Notes under the pieces: model-generated
Database searches by the model: none
What the model was told of the DNA's origin: nothing
Seen by the model: the letters and a program-made list of their open reading frames with translations, nothing else
In this document: piece after piece, positions 45,925 through 57,480 of the stretch
How positions within the stretch are numbered: position 1 is the first letter of the stretch
How the letters are laid out: each line of letters starts with the position of its first letter
Made by a program: the position numbers and the translations under genes
Assembly (NCBI GenBank): GCA_028023455.1
Contig: JAQFVV010006231.1
Coordinates: 2,931,478 to 2,995,477, forward strand
Length of the DNA stretch: 64,000 bases
Direction: 5' to 3'
Source of the DNA: Epiperipatus broadwayi
Taxonomy: Eukaryota > Onychophora > Udeonychophora > Euonychophora > Peripatidae

Positions 45925-46485
45925 ACCACTAAACATCACATGATCACCATCTCATACTAGCACATAATTGTTGTAAATAAAAGCAAAACTCTCCATACAG
46001 TAGTGCCACCCTGTGCTAACCAGAGTAATCAATAGATGCCAGAAGGCTTGTGCATAAAATCCCTATCTAGTGCCCATCCTGACTAATAGGATAGTGGTGG
46101 CTATGGTTGTTTAAGAGCCAAAGACACCAAAATGTATAGGTGCTGAATTGAGTTCAGACCCATATGACTATATAAGCTATTAAGCTTAGATTGAAAATAT
46201 TTTCATGTTTTCAATTTCATTCTCATAGTTTTGTAGTAAAGTAGAGTTAAAAAGTGGCTGCTGGAGGGTTGCATTAGAATCTAAGATCTAGGTGCAGTGC
46301 TCTCAGATCCAAGGCTTCTCACTGATGATGGCCACAAGCCAGAAACTAGTCTGGGGATATTGGATAAGTAAGTACTAGATAGGGATTTTATGCACAAGCC
46401 TTCTGGCATCTATTGATTACTCTGGTTAGCACAGAGTGGCACTACTGTATGGAGAGTTTTGCTTTTGTTTACAGATGATTAATAA
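45925..46485 (+). repeat. Hammerhead-bearing foldback element, best preserved (family H1)
   Basis: Arms 45972-46071 and 46374-46473 are 98% identical inverted copies (two mismatches in 100 bases), with a 302-bp interior that contains an intact-looking hammerhead at 46307-46365. An exact 14-base direct repeat (CAGATGATTAATAA) lies at 45911-45924 and 46472-46485, the latter abutting the right arm, and may be the target duplication. If so, 48 bases lie between the left duplicate and the left arm. No coding capacity. Related, older copies are at 2796-3218 and 32925-33010. Confidence 0.75.
46307..46365 (+). ncRNA. Type I hammerhead ribozyme, apparently intact
   Basis: A self-cleaving RNA motif with all expected parts in order. 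Stem I 5' strand: ATCCAA, internal loop GGC, TTCTCA (46307-46321). Core: CTGATGA (46322-46328). Stem II: TGGC, loop CACAA, GCCA (46329-46341). GAAA box (46342-46345). Minimal stem III: C-TA-G (46346-46349), which is self-complementary (CTAG) and so could pair in a dimer. GUC with predicted cleavage after 46351. Stem I 3' strand: TGGGGA, internal loop TA, TTGGAT (46352-46365). Stem I forms 6 + 6 pairs (two G-U). The internal loop facing loop II is where natural hammerheads make their activating tertiary contact. The first stem II pair is U-A rather than the usual G-C. Such short-stem-III type I hammerheads are known from Penelope-like elements and retrozymes. Confidence 0.78.
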
Positions 46486-46489
46486 TTGT

Positions 46490-47870
46490 ACAACTTTTGG
46501 AAAATTTCACAGTATAGCCTTTAACAGATTTTTTAAAAAATCGGTAAATTTTATACAGAAATGATTGTTTACCTTGAATATGATAAAACTTTTAACTACT
46601 TAATGTTATCATATTTAAGCTTAAATAGCTAATTAGTCATGTAAATCATCATCCATTGTAATTCAGGATAATTCAAGTCTAATCAAAATGTCATCTATGG
46701 TTAACCAAAAAATATTTTACAAATGAAAAAAATGAATGATATAACTTAAAATTTTATCAATAAAGATAAAAAAACCAATTCAAGCTAGTCTTCAGATATT
46801 TTCATAAAATTAAATAATTGATCTTAATGTAGAGATGAAAAACTGTTTGAATTGATATAATGGCATTCTTTAATCTCTCCCTTAATCCAGTAAAACAAAA
46901 TGTTTACATTATTGACACATTCATTTCTATTCTGTACAATACAGATAACTATTTAAATATTAATAAGCCAATGATTTAGCTTAAATATGTCAGTTTATAA
47001 AATTTTATGATAATTTGCTTTCAATATAAAAAATATTTTAAGCTCAAATAATTATACATGGCTAGGAAAATTTTTAGTTACATGCAGACATGGCCAGTTG
47101 CTTAGCAGCATAAAAGTGGCAGGCAGATCCATTCTACTGTTCAGACAAACACTTTATCAGTCAGAAATTAATCTAGGAATGTTCAACCCCTCTTATTACT
47201 TAGTTATAACAATTAGATATTAAAATAATAATTTTTATAAGTTTTAATTATTTTTAAAATATAGTCATAATTTATAGATTTTTGAGTGTTTCTTTGTTTT
47301 AGTCAAAAAAACACCAACACAGTTTTAAACCCAAAAATGTAAGTAGCAGAAAACTTAAAATATATAAAAAAAACAAGACACTGGTAAGTTTAACAATACT
47401 GCTGCTTCTGACCTGATAGTAGGAAAAGGAAACAAAATAACACATGGCCAGATTAAACAGATTAAATAATGAGAGAAATTATATTGAAAGAAATTTAAAT
47501 GTGGATTTGTTATAATTTTTTTTAACCATAAGAAATAATTATCTGGCATAATTGGCTTCAGTTACAGAACTGCTATCACATCAAAAATAAACAGCCAGCT
47601 CAGATTTACAGAAACACAAGTTCCAACAATTACCACCCATTTCTTCATTGGAGCAGCCCAATTTTCATTAACCCAGAGTAGGATCATAACTTTTAACACC
47701 AAACACTTTATTCTGCTCCTATAGTGTATCAGGAAAATGCAATAGAAAAAAAATAGTGTTAGCAGCAACAAATAAAAAAGGTGTTTGTAGATTTTTATTT
47801 AAAAAGAAAAAAATAACTATTTTAATATTACACAACATTAAATTAAAATAAAGAGCATAGTAATAGCTCT
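46490..47870. other. AT-rich stretch without recognisable genes
   Basis: Minus-strand frames at 47355-47549 and 47562-47771 have no family resemblance. The segment 47100-47200 has a mixed composition (CATGGCCAGTTGC, AGTGGCAGGCAGATCC), but I cannot assign it. Confidence 0.35.
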
Positions 47871-47874
47871 AATA

Positions 47875-48012
47875 AGCTTTATTGATAAATGCTGCAAGAG
47901 AAAGCATTTAAAATCTCTATATAAAAATTAGCCCAGACCAGTTTCTAGCTATTGGCTTTCTTCATTGAGGTGCTAGGATATTTTTCTTGCGGCATTTATG
48001 GATAAAAGCTTG
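47875..48012. repeat. Small foldback enclosing a hammerhead H1 motif (minus strand)
   Basis: End arms AAGCTTTATTGATAAATGCT and its inverted counterpart (ATTTATGGATAAAAGCTT) enclose a 75-base interior holding the H1 motif. Similar in scale to the 44019-44165 copy. Confidence 0.6.
47918..47985 (-). ncRNA. Hammerhead ribozyme motif, family H1 (minus strand)
   Basis: On the minus strand: CCTAGCACCTCA, ATGAAGA, AAGC-CAATA-GCTA, GAAAC, TG, GTC, TGGGCTAATTTTT. The 13-base stem II segment has AGC/GCT where the 46.3-kb copy has GGC/GCC, a compensatory change. Stem I pairs as four bases, a bulge, three bases, then an A/T stretch. Core C3 is A, so this copy is probably inactive. Confidence 0.55.
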
Positions 48013-48394
48013 TTGACTCTATTAACAAAAGTAGTACCACCTACTAGAGAATACCATTAAAAGCAAATATTTTTTTTTGTTATTAATCTCAGATGATAGA
48101 GAACAGCAAAAATAATTCCAGAATAGCTTTTTAATTGATAGATAGCACCTCTATGTGAAGATTAGGAATGCTTTACTTTAAACTAAATTAAATGAGTTGG
48201 GATATTTTTGGTGAATAGCATTAACTTTTCAGAAATTGAGTGTAGGTAAAGGCTAAATATAAATAATTTCCTTTTTTTTTAAAATAATATCATAGAAAAT
48301 GAAATAATACTCCTAAAACCAATTTGTAAATATTGAAGCTTAGAAACATAAAGTCTTTTATTTAGAAAAGCATATGTTTCATGTGATTTATTAA

Positions 48395-48975
48395 AACAAT
48401 ATTTACTGAAACTGTAACCTCAAGAATATGCATGTAAAATATGATATTAGGGATCTCTACAGGTCTTAACCACAAACTTACACTTTGGAAAAAAAGAGAG
48501 GAACTCTTCTTTACTTCAACCTATTTTCTATTTAAATAGGTGAAATTGAAGCAGTTAGATCTGAGAGTGTGAAGCTATTCAATACTTCACTGATTAAGTC
48601 CACATTTCTTATTACACATTAACACTCGCAAAATCTTTCGATTTCCAATAAGTCAATGGAAAGATCTTATAGTTAGAAATCTATTATGATAATTTAAAGT
48701 TATAATTATAAATTGATTCGTTGTAAATCGAAAGATTTCACGAGTATTAATGTGTAATAAGAAATGTGGACTTAATCAGTGAAGTTTTTGAATAGCTTCA
48801 CACTCTCAGATCTAACCGCTTCAGCTTCACCTATTTAAATAGAAAGTAGGTTGAAGTAAAGAAGGGTTCCCCTCTTTTCCTCCAAAGCATAAGCTTGTGG
48901 TTAAGACCTGTAGAGGTCTCTAATATCGCACTTTTACATGCATATTCTTGAGGTTACAGCCTCAGTAAATATTAC
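48395..48975. repeat. Large foldback element (family W)
   Basis: Arms of about 255 bp (48395-48650 and 48722-48975) match with roughly 90-95% identity. Shared blocks are AATATGCATGTAAAA, CTACAGGTCTTAACCACAA, CTATTTAAATAGGTGAA, AGATCTGAGAGTGTGAAGCT and CTGATTAAGTCCACATTTCT. The loop is about 70 bases. No hammerhead core was found and no protein is encoded. The high arm identity suggests a recent event or ongoing arm correction. Confidence 0.8.
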
Positions 48976-49599
48976 TTATGTAATCAATGTGCATTTAAAT
49001 AAATTTATAAAACAATATTTAAAAAATTAATATATTAATGAAATATGTCAAAAAAGTTTTGATTTTTATAATAATCGTTTCCAATCTTTTTTTTTCACTT
49101 GCATGCCCCTGGTGGCCCATTTCCATAAATTGTACCATTCATACTAGCAAAATGTTTACTATTAATATAGTTGCTGTTTATTTTAAATTTGAATGTTATG
49201 AATGTAAATGGTCCAATAATGGAGTTAAAAAGCAAAATAAATGAACAAAAATACAAGTGAATATATCACATATTACAAAAACAAAAATAAAATATATATT
49301 AATTGATACGAATGTCTTTTTTTGCCATTATACAATATTTTATATATATCCTTAAAGGTTCTGGTTTTTAGCTCTAGTGTCATATATAGTCCAGTTTGGA
49401 AATTAATGACCTACATAATATAGCATCTACTAATTTATTTTGTGATTGTAAAAGTTTAGAATTCTTGTTTTTTGTACCACTAACGCTTTTGAAATATCAT
49501 AAATAAATCAGATATGGATTAAACTTTAAAATTTAAATTAACAAATTTGACATCAAAATTGTTTTCTTTAAATTGCATAATTCTTTTTCATGTGTCATA

Positions 49600-49692
49600 A
49601 CATCGGCTAGGAAGCGAACTCACTAACTCTGAACAACTGCTTGTAAGGCAGCTGTGCTGACCTCTCAACCACCAACGCTTGACAAAAATCGC
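49600..49692 (-). repeat. tRNA-derived repeat (SINE head)
   Basis: On the minus strand: GTGGTTGAGAGGTCAGC (A box/D arm), CTGC-CTTACAA-GCAG (a perfect anticodon-like arm with TAC in the anticodon position), and GAGTTCGCTTCC (B box). The acceptor ends do not pair and the variable region is too long, so this is a tRNA-derived element, possibly from tRNA-Val(UAC), not a functional tRNA gene. Confidence 0.5.
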
Positions 49693-52600
49693 ATAATTTT
49701 AAACTGAATCTAATTAAATGTCATAGAATTGTTTTCATGAACATGAAAGGAATAAATTGTTTTTAACTTGAGGTATTTGATTACATAAGTCATTCCTGTT
49801 TTTGAATAAATTCTTGAGCTTCCGCAAATTTTTTTGTATCTTTTTCCTAGATAAAATGATACTGAAAAGTTACACATTAATTGCATATATTAGATGCTCA
49901 CGTCATTGGAAAAATCATTAAGATGTATGAATATAGTTCTTAGCTAAACATATATTCATTCATTTGAATAATGTCTCATCACTTTCTTTTTCATTTTTAT
50001 CTTTGATGTCATCACAACCGATTAGTCATATTAGGAATAACTATAGTTACTATCAATTTAGTAAAATAAGCAACATCTTCTTAAAACTTGTGATCACATA
50101 TATTCATTGATTATTAATTGATTAGGACAACACAATTAGAAAAACAATTGTTTGAGATATAATTTTATGTGTAATCATGGTGTAATCTCATCCAGCATTA
50201 TGAATCAATTGAATACATTTTATAATTGTTATTTTATTGAGCTAGTTACTAATCAGTAAAGATTACAGTTTTGTCAGAAATTATTTAGCAATCATTCAAT
50301 ATTTTTACTAGATGATCTCCCATTGCTTATAAAAATATTTATATTACCAAAAGTTATTCAAGCGTGACATACGCTTAATTTATTTTATAAATTGGATTAT
50401 CGAATGTGAAGACTTAAAATTATATATTTAACAATTATTGTTTATTATTAACCTCTAAATTTCTCCATTACAGCAACTGCATTCTTGGTAAGATATAATT
50501 GTATTAAATAATTACATTTTGAAATACAAGTGTCAAACTAATTTAACCCACATCTTTGACACTATCCACTTTAGTTAACTACAGCAATGATTATTACTAA
50601 TCATTTACTAAACTAGAGATTGTCTCTAGCACAGATATAAACTTTGAAACTCAATTAAAGATTAATATATCTGACTGTTTAAAATTGTATTCATTATTTT
50701 CTTCATAAAGATTGTTTTATAAAAATAAATGAATTTTTAATGCTACTATAATTTTGAAAAAAAAATAAGATCCTACATTCAAAGTGAACTAAGACAATGA
50801 ATCAGACAAAACTCAAATATATAAAAAGAAAAAAGAAAAATATAAAAGAAGGAAATACAAGTGATTGAAAAGAGATAATGAAAAATATAAACATTTTTTT
50901 AAAAAATGCATAAAAGAACCAAAAAGTAAAAAAAAGGTTTTTTTAAAATTCTTGCAAATAAAAATATATGATAATTTACAAGTCATATTTTCAAAGTATC
51001 ATTTAAATAACTTTGCAAATAATATCATAAAAAGATTATATTTTAGCATTGATATAAGAATATGGGTATTAATTGTAAGTTTAATTAAATGATTCTTTAA
51101 AATTTTGATTTATGAGTTAACCTACACTTTTATTTGTGAGGGGTAAAATTTATTTTTTACTTTTTAATGCATTTGTATAAATGTTTGTATACTTTTATTT
51201 TCTACTATTTTTATATAGTACCTGAAATTAGGAATGATGAGAATTTAAATACAATTTAATATTGCAAGATGGCACTACCATAAAGACTACTGAATCCTAT
51301 ATAAAATTAAAAATTTTAATTTTTCATTAATTTTTTATTAAAATTGCTTACAACTTCCAAAAATATATATTGTCATCAAAGTTTTAACTAAATTGGAAAT
51401 TGAAAAGTGGATAAAAATTGTGTTACAGGATTTTATTCAGACAGATAAACAAAAAATAGAATAAGTTAAATAAAAACATATAAAGAAGAGAAATTATAGT
51501 TATAGATGTAAATATATAACAATATATATTGTTATAAAAAAACATGATGAGAAAAAACATGTTGTATATGATATAAAAATTATACAAAATAGATGCCAGA
51601 AAATTGTTCTTGAGAAGAGATTTGGTAATAATGTAAAGGTTACATTTTTTTGTTGTAAAAAAGGTAAATAAATATTACATATTTCAATTTAAATAAAATT
51701 TCAATATAAATTATACATTTACATATGGATTTTCCTATTGTTAAGATATAGAAAAAAATATTTCTATATATTCATAAAGTATAATTTTATTTTTTAATTA
51801 TTATCAAGATTTATTTTATTTTTAATCCATTAAATTCAAAAGTAGATTAATGAACAAGCTTTCACCATAAATTTTTATAATCAAACCAACAAAAGCAAAC
51901 TGAAAAATTTGGTGTTTAAGCACCCAGTTGTGCATAATGGTTCTAATCAATTTATTAAATTGAGATTATTATTTAAAAAAACTCACCTTTCTATTTCTAT
52001 GTTAAACTGAATGTAGTTTTATAACAGTTATAATCAAATGCAAAAATTACAATATTTACATATGTTTACAACTTAATTTATTATTATATGAAATATTTTA
52101 ATTTAGAAAAAATTAAGATATAAAGTAATATTTTTAAAATATGTTTGAGGTTAATCTTTTTTAAAAACGTTGATACAAACTAATGAGACATTATTTTTAC
52201 ATTAAACTCATATTTGTAGTTTTAACAAAACATTCATATGTGCAAAGATTTTATGGGTCAGTTTTACATTAGTTCTAAAAAAAACAATTCATTCACAAGT
52301 ATTTGCCCCTATATAATGAAGTAATTATTTATTAGTTAGGTTAGATTTGATGTCTTGATTGCTTTATAGTGAATGTCACAGCATTTTATAGGATTTATAA
52401 AAATTATTAATCTTTTATAATGATGTCTTTATTCAGAAATTATAATTTCTACAAACTTCTTATAATGCTACATTAACATCACCAAATTTCAACCCTTGCT
52501 ACTATGTTTCAATATTGTTTTTTTTTATTTTATTGTGGCCATAACTTTTTTTATCTGTATCATCAAATAGATTACACAATAAAGGTTAAAAATGGTTGCC

Positions 52601-52789
52601 ATATTTATGTAATACAAGAAGTTACAGGAAATCATTTCATATAGATCTATAAAAGGTTCTATCTGTAAATTATATATATATATATAATCATATTTACCTG
52701 TTGATAATGTTTATTTAAACTATTTTATTGCAATAATTTCAATCTCTCTGGTCAAGTAGCAATCTTTAATGCCTATGTAAGTATATTAG
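49693..52789. other. AT-rich stretch without recognisable genes
   Basis: No coding homology. The 75-codon + frame at 50865-51092 is K/I/F-rich low-complexity sequence. A diverged copy of the short repeat listed at 44180-44330 lies at 50490-50600. Confidence 0.4.
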
Positions 52790-52905
52790 GTGGTTAATAA
52801 AGGTGGAATTCCACCTTTATTGTTAAAAGGAGGTTGCCTTGACAATAGTTTGAAATTGTTGATTGTTATTGATATTGGGATTGTCTAAGTTGTTGACTGG
52901 TTTTT
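52790..52905 (-). repeat. Dispersed repeat family Y, copy 2
   Basis: On the minus strand: CAATCCCAATATCAATAACA, GTCAAGGCAACCTCCTTTT, then a perfect 24-base palindrome at 52797-52820 (AATAAAGGTGG with its mirror, centre GAATTC). Matches 63140-63225 and 21395-21490. Confidence 0.65.
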
Positions 52906-53001
52906 AGTGATATATATATATAATATTAAACACTACAATAGAAAATTGTTGACTGGTTTTTAGTGATATATATATATAATATTAAACACTACAATAGAAA
53001 A
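52890..53001. repeat. Exact 56-bp tandem duplication
   Basis: Units 52890-52945 and 52946-53001 are identical, starting TTGTTGACTGGTTTTTAGTG and ending CACTACAATAGAAAA. It straddles the left edge of the following foldback. Identity over all 56 bases implies a very recent duplication. Confidence 0.9.
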
Positions 53002-53640
53002 TAAAAATAATATATAATTAAATAAGCCAAGTATATTTTTGATGCATAAACATCATAATCATTTTTATCAAACAAATAAACAAAAAGACAACAGTTTTCT
53101 ATTAAAAATATTAAAAATCCATTTTTTATTAACTTGAACACTATTAGCATTATGATTTCTTATGTGTTTATTTTGTACAATAAACAAGCCTTTTTAATCT
53201 TTCATTTTCTATCATTCCTTTCTGCAAACATTACTTTAACAATACCAAGATCAAAATCATGTCCATATTTCTTCTCATGATTATAAAACATAGATGCAGT
53301 TGTTAACAAATGTGACTGTTTTATAATCATGAGAAGGAATATGGACATGGTAATATATGAGAAAAGAAATGATAGAAAGAGAAAGAAAGATTAAAGAGGC
53401 TTAATTCATTGTGCAAAATGAACATATAATGAATAAGAGAACCAATAGCATCATATTAATAAAAAAAAATTTTTTTTAATGTTTGATTAAAAGTGCTGGT
53501 TTTTTTTGTTTTGTTTTTTTATTTATTTGATAACCACGATTATGATGCTTATGCATCAAAAGTGTATTTCTTTTATTTAATTATATTTTGTTTTCATTCT
53601 ATGTTGTAGTGTTTTAATATTATTTATGATAGTGTCAGAG
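52960..53640. repeat. Large foldback element, about 680 bp
   Basis: Left arm 52960-53290 and right arm 53318-53640 are diverged inverted copies. Near the centre TTCTCATGATTATAAAACA mirrors TGTTTTATAATCATGAGAA. Further out TTTTGATGCATAAACATCAT mirrors ATGATGCTTATGCATCAAAA. At the edges AATATTAAACACTACAA mirrors TTGTAGTGTTTTAATATT. The loop is about 27 bases. No coding sequence and no hammerhead core. Confidence 0.8.
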
Positions 53641-55552
53641 GTTCAATTTATATATATATATTATAACACTAGTGAGATATATGCTATAAAACATATATAT
53701 ATATGTGTGTGTGTGTTACATATTTGATAATTTAAAAATAAATGAACAAATTTATTAGATAAAAAAAAAACAAGAAAAATATAATTAAAAGTACATTTTA
53801 AAAAAATATAAGTTTGTTTTTAGAATAAAGCTGTTTATTAACAGTAGGCTTGGAAAATAAAATCTTAGTGAAAAAATCTAAAATGAAAAAAAGAGAGATT
53901 TAAAACTCACTTTCTTCTTTTTATAAATTAAAATAATAAATGCCAAAAAATAAATAAATGTAAAAAATCATGATAAAATTAATTAGTAAAAGAAAACTTT
54001 TGGAATGCCAATAAGATTCCTGGCAGACAATGAAATTGAAACTAATAATTGTGGTAATTACAAACTATGTAAAGTATCACATCAGTATAAAAGTGATGAG
54101 ATAGTAGATTAATGTAGAAAAGAGATTGGATAAAATAAAATGTAAAAATTAATTAAAAATAGATTTAAGTTACAAGAAAATTTAAAATGATGATAAGGAA
54201 ATAAGCAATGTGAGAGTTAGAGATAAAAGAAGTGTTTTCCTATTGTTAAAATTATTATTCATATTGGTGTTCATTATGAGATTCATAGAGATTCATTCAG
54301 ACATCCACAGATTCAAATATTCAGAAATTTAAGTACAGTAGTGAACCAGTCATTACTGATGTGGACAACATTAATGCAGAAGCAACAGGATTAGCAATAT
54401 GCATTGCTAGAAAACTGTAGGAGTGATCAACTGGGCTTCATGGCCCAAGTCCTCAGCAAAATTAGCTGTTCTCATCTAGAACCAACATCTGGAGCTAATG
54501 CTTAAATCACATTTCTCTCTTCCCATTGTTGAGCTGATGAAGAAGTAAGAGCCCTGAGACCATCAATGGAACACTAAAGGTGAACTGGTTAAAAATTGAC
54601 AAATAATAAAAACCTAGGTAAATATACTTTTCAATAAACTGTCTAGATATAATATGTATTTTAAATGAAATGAAGTTTAATGAAGCACTATCATAAAATT
54701 TAGCCTGAAAGTAATTGCTTATAATTTCTTTGTGTAAAATTTATACAATTATATTAAATATGTATGTGCATCAATAAATAATGTTTTCTTAATTGCTATT
54801 TGGTCTATTCTCTTTCTTTTGTCCCTGCATCACCCTTAATTTAAGGATATAAATATCTAATGAGTTAAGTTAAATGCACTGGATCCCCTGATAAAGAATA
54901 GGCACTAGCTTGGGATATTTCAAATGCTGGAATGGTGTGCCTGTCATCTGAGCATGCTGGCTGTATATAATATATATGGTTGGCTGGCACCTGAGTTTTA
55001 TTCTCAAAACAAGTAAAATGCTTTGGATGGCAGGTTTTTGTTCCAGCAGTTGAAGAGTGCTATAACCAGGAAATATAATCAAGCTGTGTATGTGTATAAC
55101 TTTGATCTGACCATAGGTATTGTTGATGGTTAATCTGTCAATGGTATTCTACATCTCTGCTTGAAGTGCGGATCAGCTCTTATAGATATTAAAGATATAA
55201 TTAAATAATTGCATAAAGTAAATGATAATAAAAAGGTAAAGCTTTTATAATAAATAATAAAATAATAAATATTAAAAGATATTTTTAAATAAATGTTATG
55301 AATATAAGAAAAAGATATATAAAGAATAAATAAAATCCTTGTTTTTTACTTCACCGTTGAGTGGTAAGTTTTAAATTGCACTTTACACAAAAAAAGTGGA
55401 GCTTGGTATTATTAGCAAGGAATTATATGGCTGAGCACTTTCAGAGGACTTAAGTCTCCATATTCATAGCCTCTTTTGGAAGTGTCAGCTTACATTAAGA
55501 TTTTAAGTGAAGTTTAGTGGTAATTTATTCAAAATTTATTCAGTTTTCTTTC
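53641..55552. other. Mixed stretch without recognisable genes
   Basis: 54330-54620 is less A/T-rich and ends with GAGCTGATGA, AGAAGTAAGAGCCCT, GAGACCATCAATGG, a hammerhead-like string at 54534-54575 with a mutated GAAA box. 54880-55190 is also of mixed composition (TGCTGGAATGGTGTGCCTGTC) and may be an old element, but no family is recognised. Confidence 0.35.
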
Positions 55553-55656
55553 ATAAAGACCATTTTCTGAAGATTGCAAAGCACAATTCTTTTCAGTTTA
55601 TTGCTATAAACCAAAAAGAATCGTGCTTTGCAATTTCCATAAAATGGTCATTATAA
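55553..55656. repeat. Small foldback hairpin
   Basis: CATAAAGACCATTTTCTGAA, GATTGCAAAGCACAATTCTTTT is mirrored by 55612-55656 with a few mismatches. Arms are about 42 bp and the loop about 20 bp. Confidence 0.7.
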
Positions 55657-57480
55657 AAAATAAATATGTATTGAGCTTAATAATAAGCATCTTAAAGTAA
55701 AATGTTAAAACGTGAGTTAAAGTCAAAATATTAAAACTATTAAAAATATAGTAAATAGAGAGGAAAAAGTGGTGTAAAACAGGTTAGATAGGTAGAGCCA
55801 GCACAATATGTGTGTGTCTATTAGAAATGCAGGCATTGTAAGTTAGTGCATTCACCCTGTAAAATTTTCAGTGTAGAGTGGTATTTTGTTCAAAATTAAA
55901 ATCAATTTTATTGTCCATTGGCTGTGACACCAATTCTGTTGTTTATTTAAACAGCTTATCTTAGTTTTAACTGATTGAATGAAATTGCACTTTTCCCCCC
56001 ATAATATTGTGAAAACGCATAAAGTTTCAATGAATTCTCACATTTTTAAGAATGAAGTTGTCATTAACTTTCACCTAATGATGAACTATGAAACTAAGTC
56101 ATCATAATACCAATTAGATTTTAGTAACAATTATTCTAACTCAATAGCATAGCTTTTATGGCACTTATACAAGTGATTGCAAGATAATGTCTGTATTTTA
56201 GAATCACTATAAAATAAATATAAAAATTAATTCAAAAAAGGTTAATTAATAAAAAGAATATTTCTAAATATAAAAAAAATAAAGCAAAAACTTATTGGAA
56301 GTTTTATTCGTATATTTTTGTGCTTTTATGAGCAGTGAAGTGATATGAAATAAAATGGCTTCTTAAACAAAAAGTTTTTATGCAGACTTTTCCCTCTCTT
56401 CAAAACTTCTATATATCACCATAAACTCGTCTACTTTTTACTTCTTGTTATCGAATTATTTTCTAACCCTGGTTCATCTATTTTCTCCTCCTATTCCATT
56501 TTTGTTAGTTCACCAATCATATCCTCATATTTTCTAATTCTGTTATAAAATGTAATCAGAAAATCAGTATCTCTTTCATTTCTTTTTTATATTTTGCCTA
56601 GTCTTTTTTTGCAATATCCTAAAACTCAAAAAATGAGTATTGAATACTCTCCATGCTTTCCACAATAAACTACATCTACAAGACAAATCCTTGTTTCATT
56701 TTTTGTCTTTTTTCACTACTTATCTAAAGATTTTAAATAATTATTAAATAACTCCAAACCATTTTTATTCATATTCATTTTCCATGAATCTACTTTTTTC
56801 TTTAACCAACTTGACTTATCTTTTAAACTATGCCCAAGGTGTTTGTTATTCTCTCCACATGATCACATTAAGCACTATTTTACTAATCTATTTTCATTCA
56901 CATATATATTGCAATCTTTCAAACGTTTTAAATTTTAATTACTATTAATAAAAAAAAGTGCATTCCATTTCTTTTTGATTAGCTTCAATTGTTATCCACA
57001 ATTCATTACCACGAATATATCTACCTAGTTCGTTTTGCATATTATTTAAAACTTTTTAAGTTTTCTACCAATACAAATTACATCATTTCTAAATATTATA
57101 ACAAAGCACTGTCACTCCTTGCCAAATAATTCTATGTCTCACATTCTTATTGTATAAGAAGTTTGCCAGATTTTTTTTTTAATCAACGTCATTATACATT
57201 TTAGTTTTCCTCTCAAAACAAATTCACAAATATCTGTAAAAGACTTTTTTCTACATCTAAATATCTATACTTCTCCACTTTTTCATGATAAATAACTTCT
57301 ATTTTCCATCTTTTATTTTTACAAATTTCATCAAAAAACTTTTTACCTTTTTTTAGGACAATTTGAATAAAGTGCCATTTTATCTATGAAATATATAAAA
57401 AAAGAACTGTTTATATTATTTTCTTCGGTTTCAATTACCTTAAATTTGCTCAAAAACAAAAATAAATAATAATGGACATT
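55657..57480. other. AT-rich stretch without recognisable genes
   Basis: No homology found. The 3' part (56400-57480) is pyrimidine-rich and precedes the Penelope fragment. It could be the decayed 5' part of that element, but no motif supports it. Confidence 0.35.

Noticed and set aside
49600-49692. Functional tRNA gene
   Set aside because: No acceptor stem and an over-long variable region; better explained as a tRNA-derived repeat.
54534-54575. CTGATGA with GAGACCATC, hammerhead-like
   Set aside because: The GAAA box is GAGA, stem II is unclear and stem I does not start with a pair at the cleavage site. Kept only as a remark.
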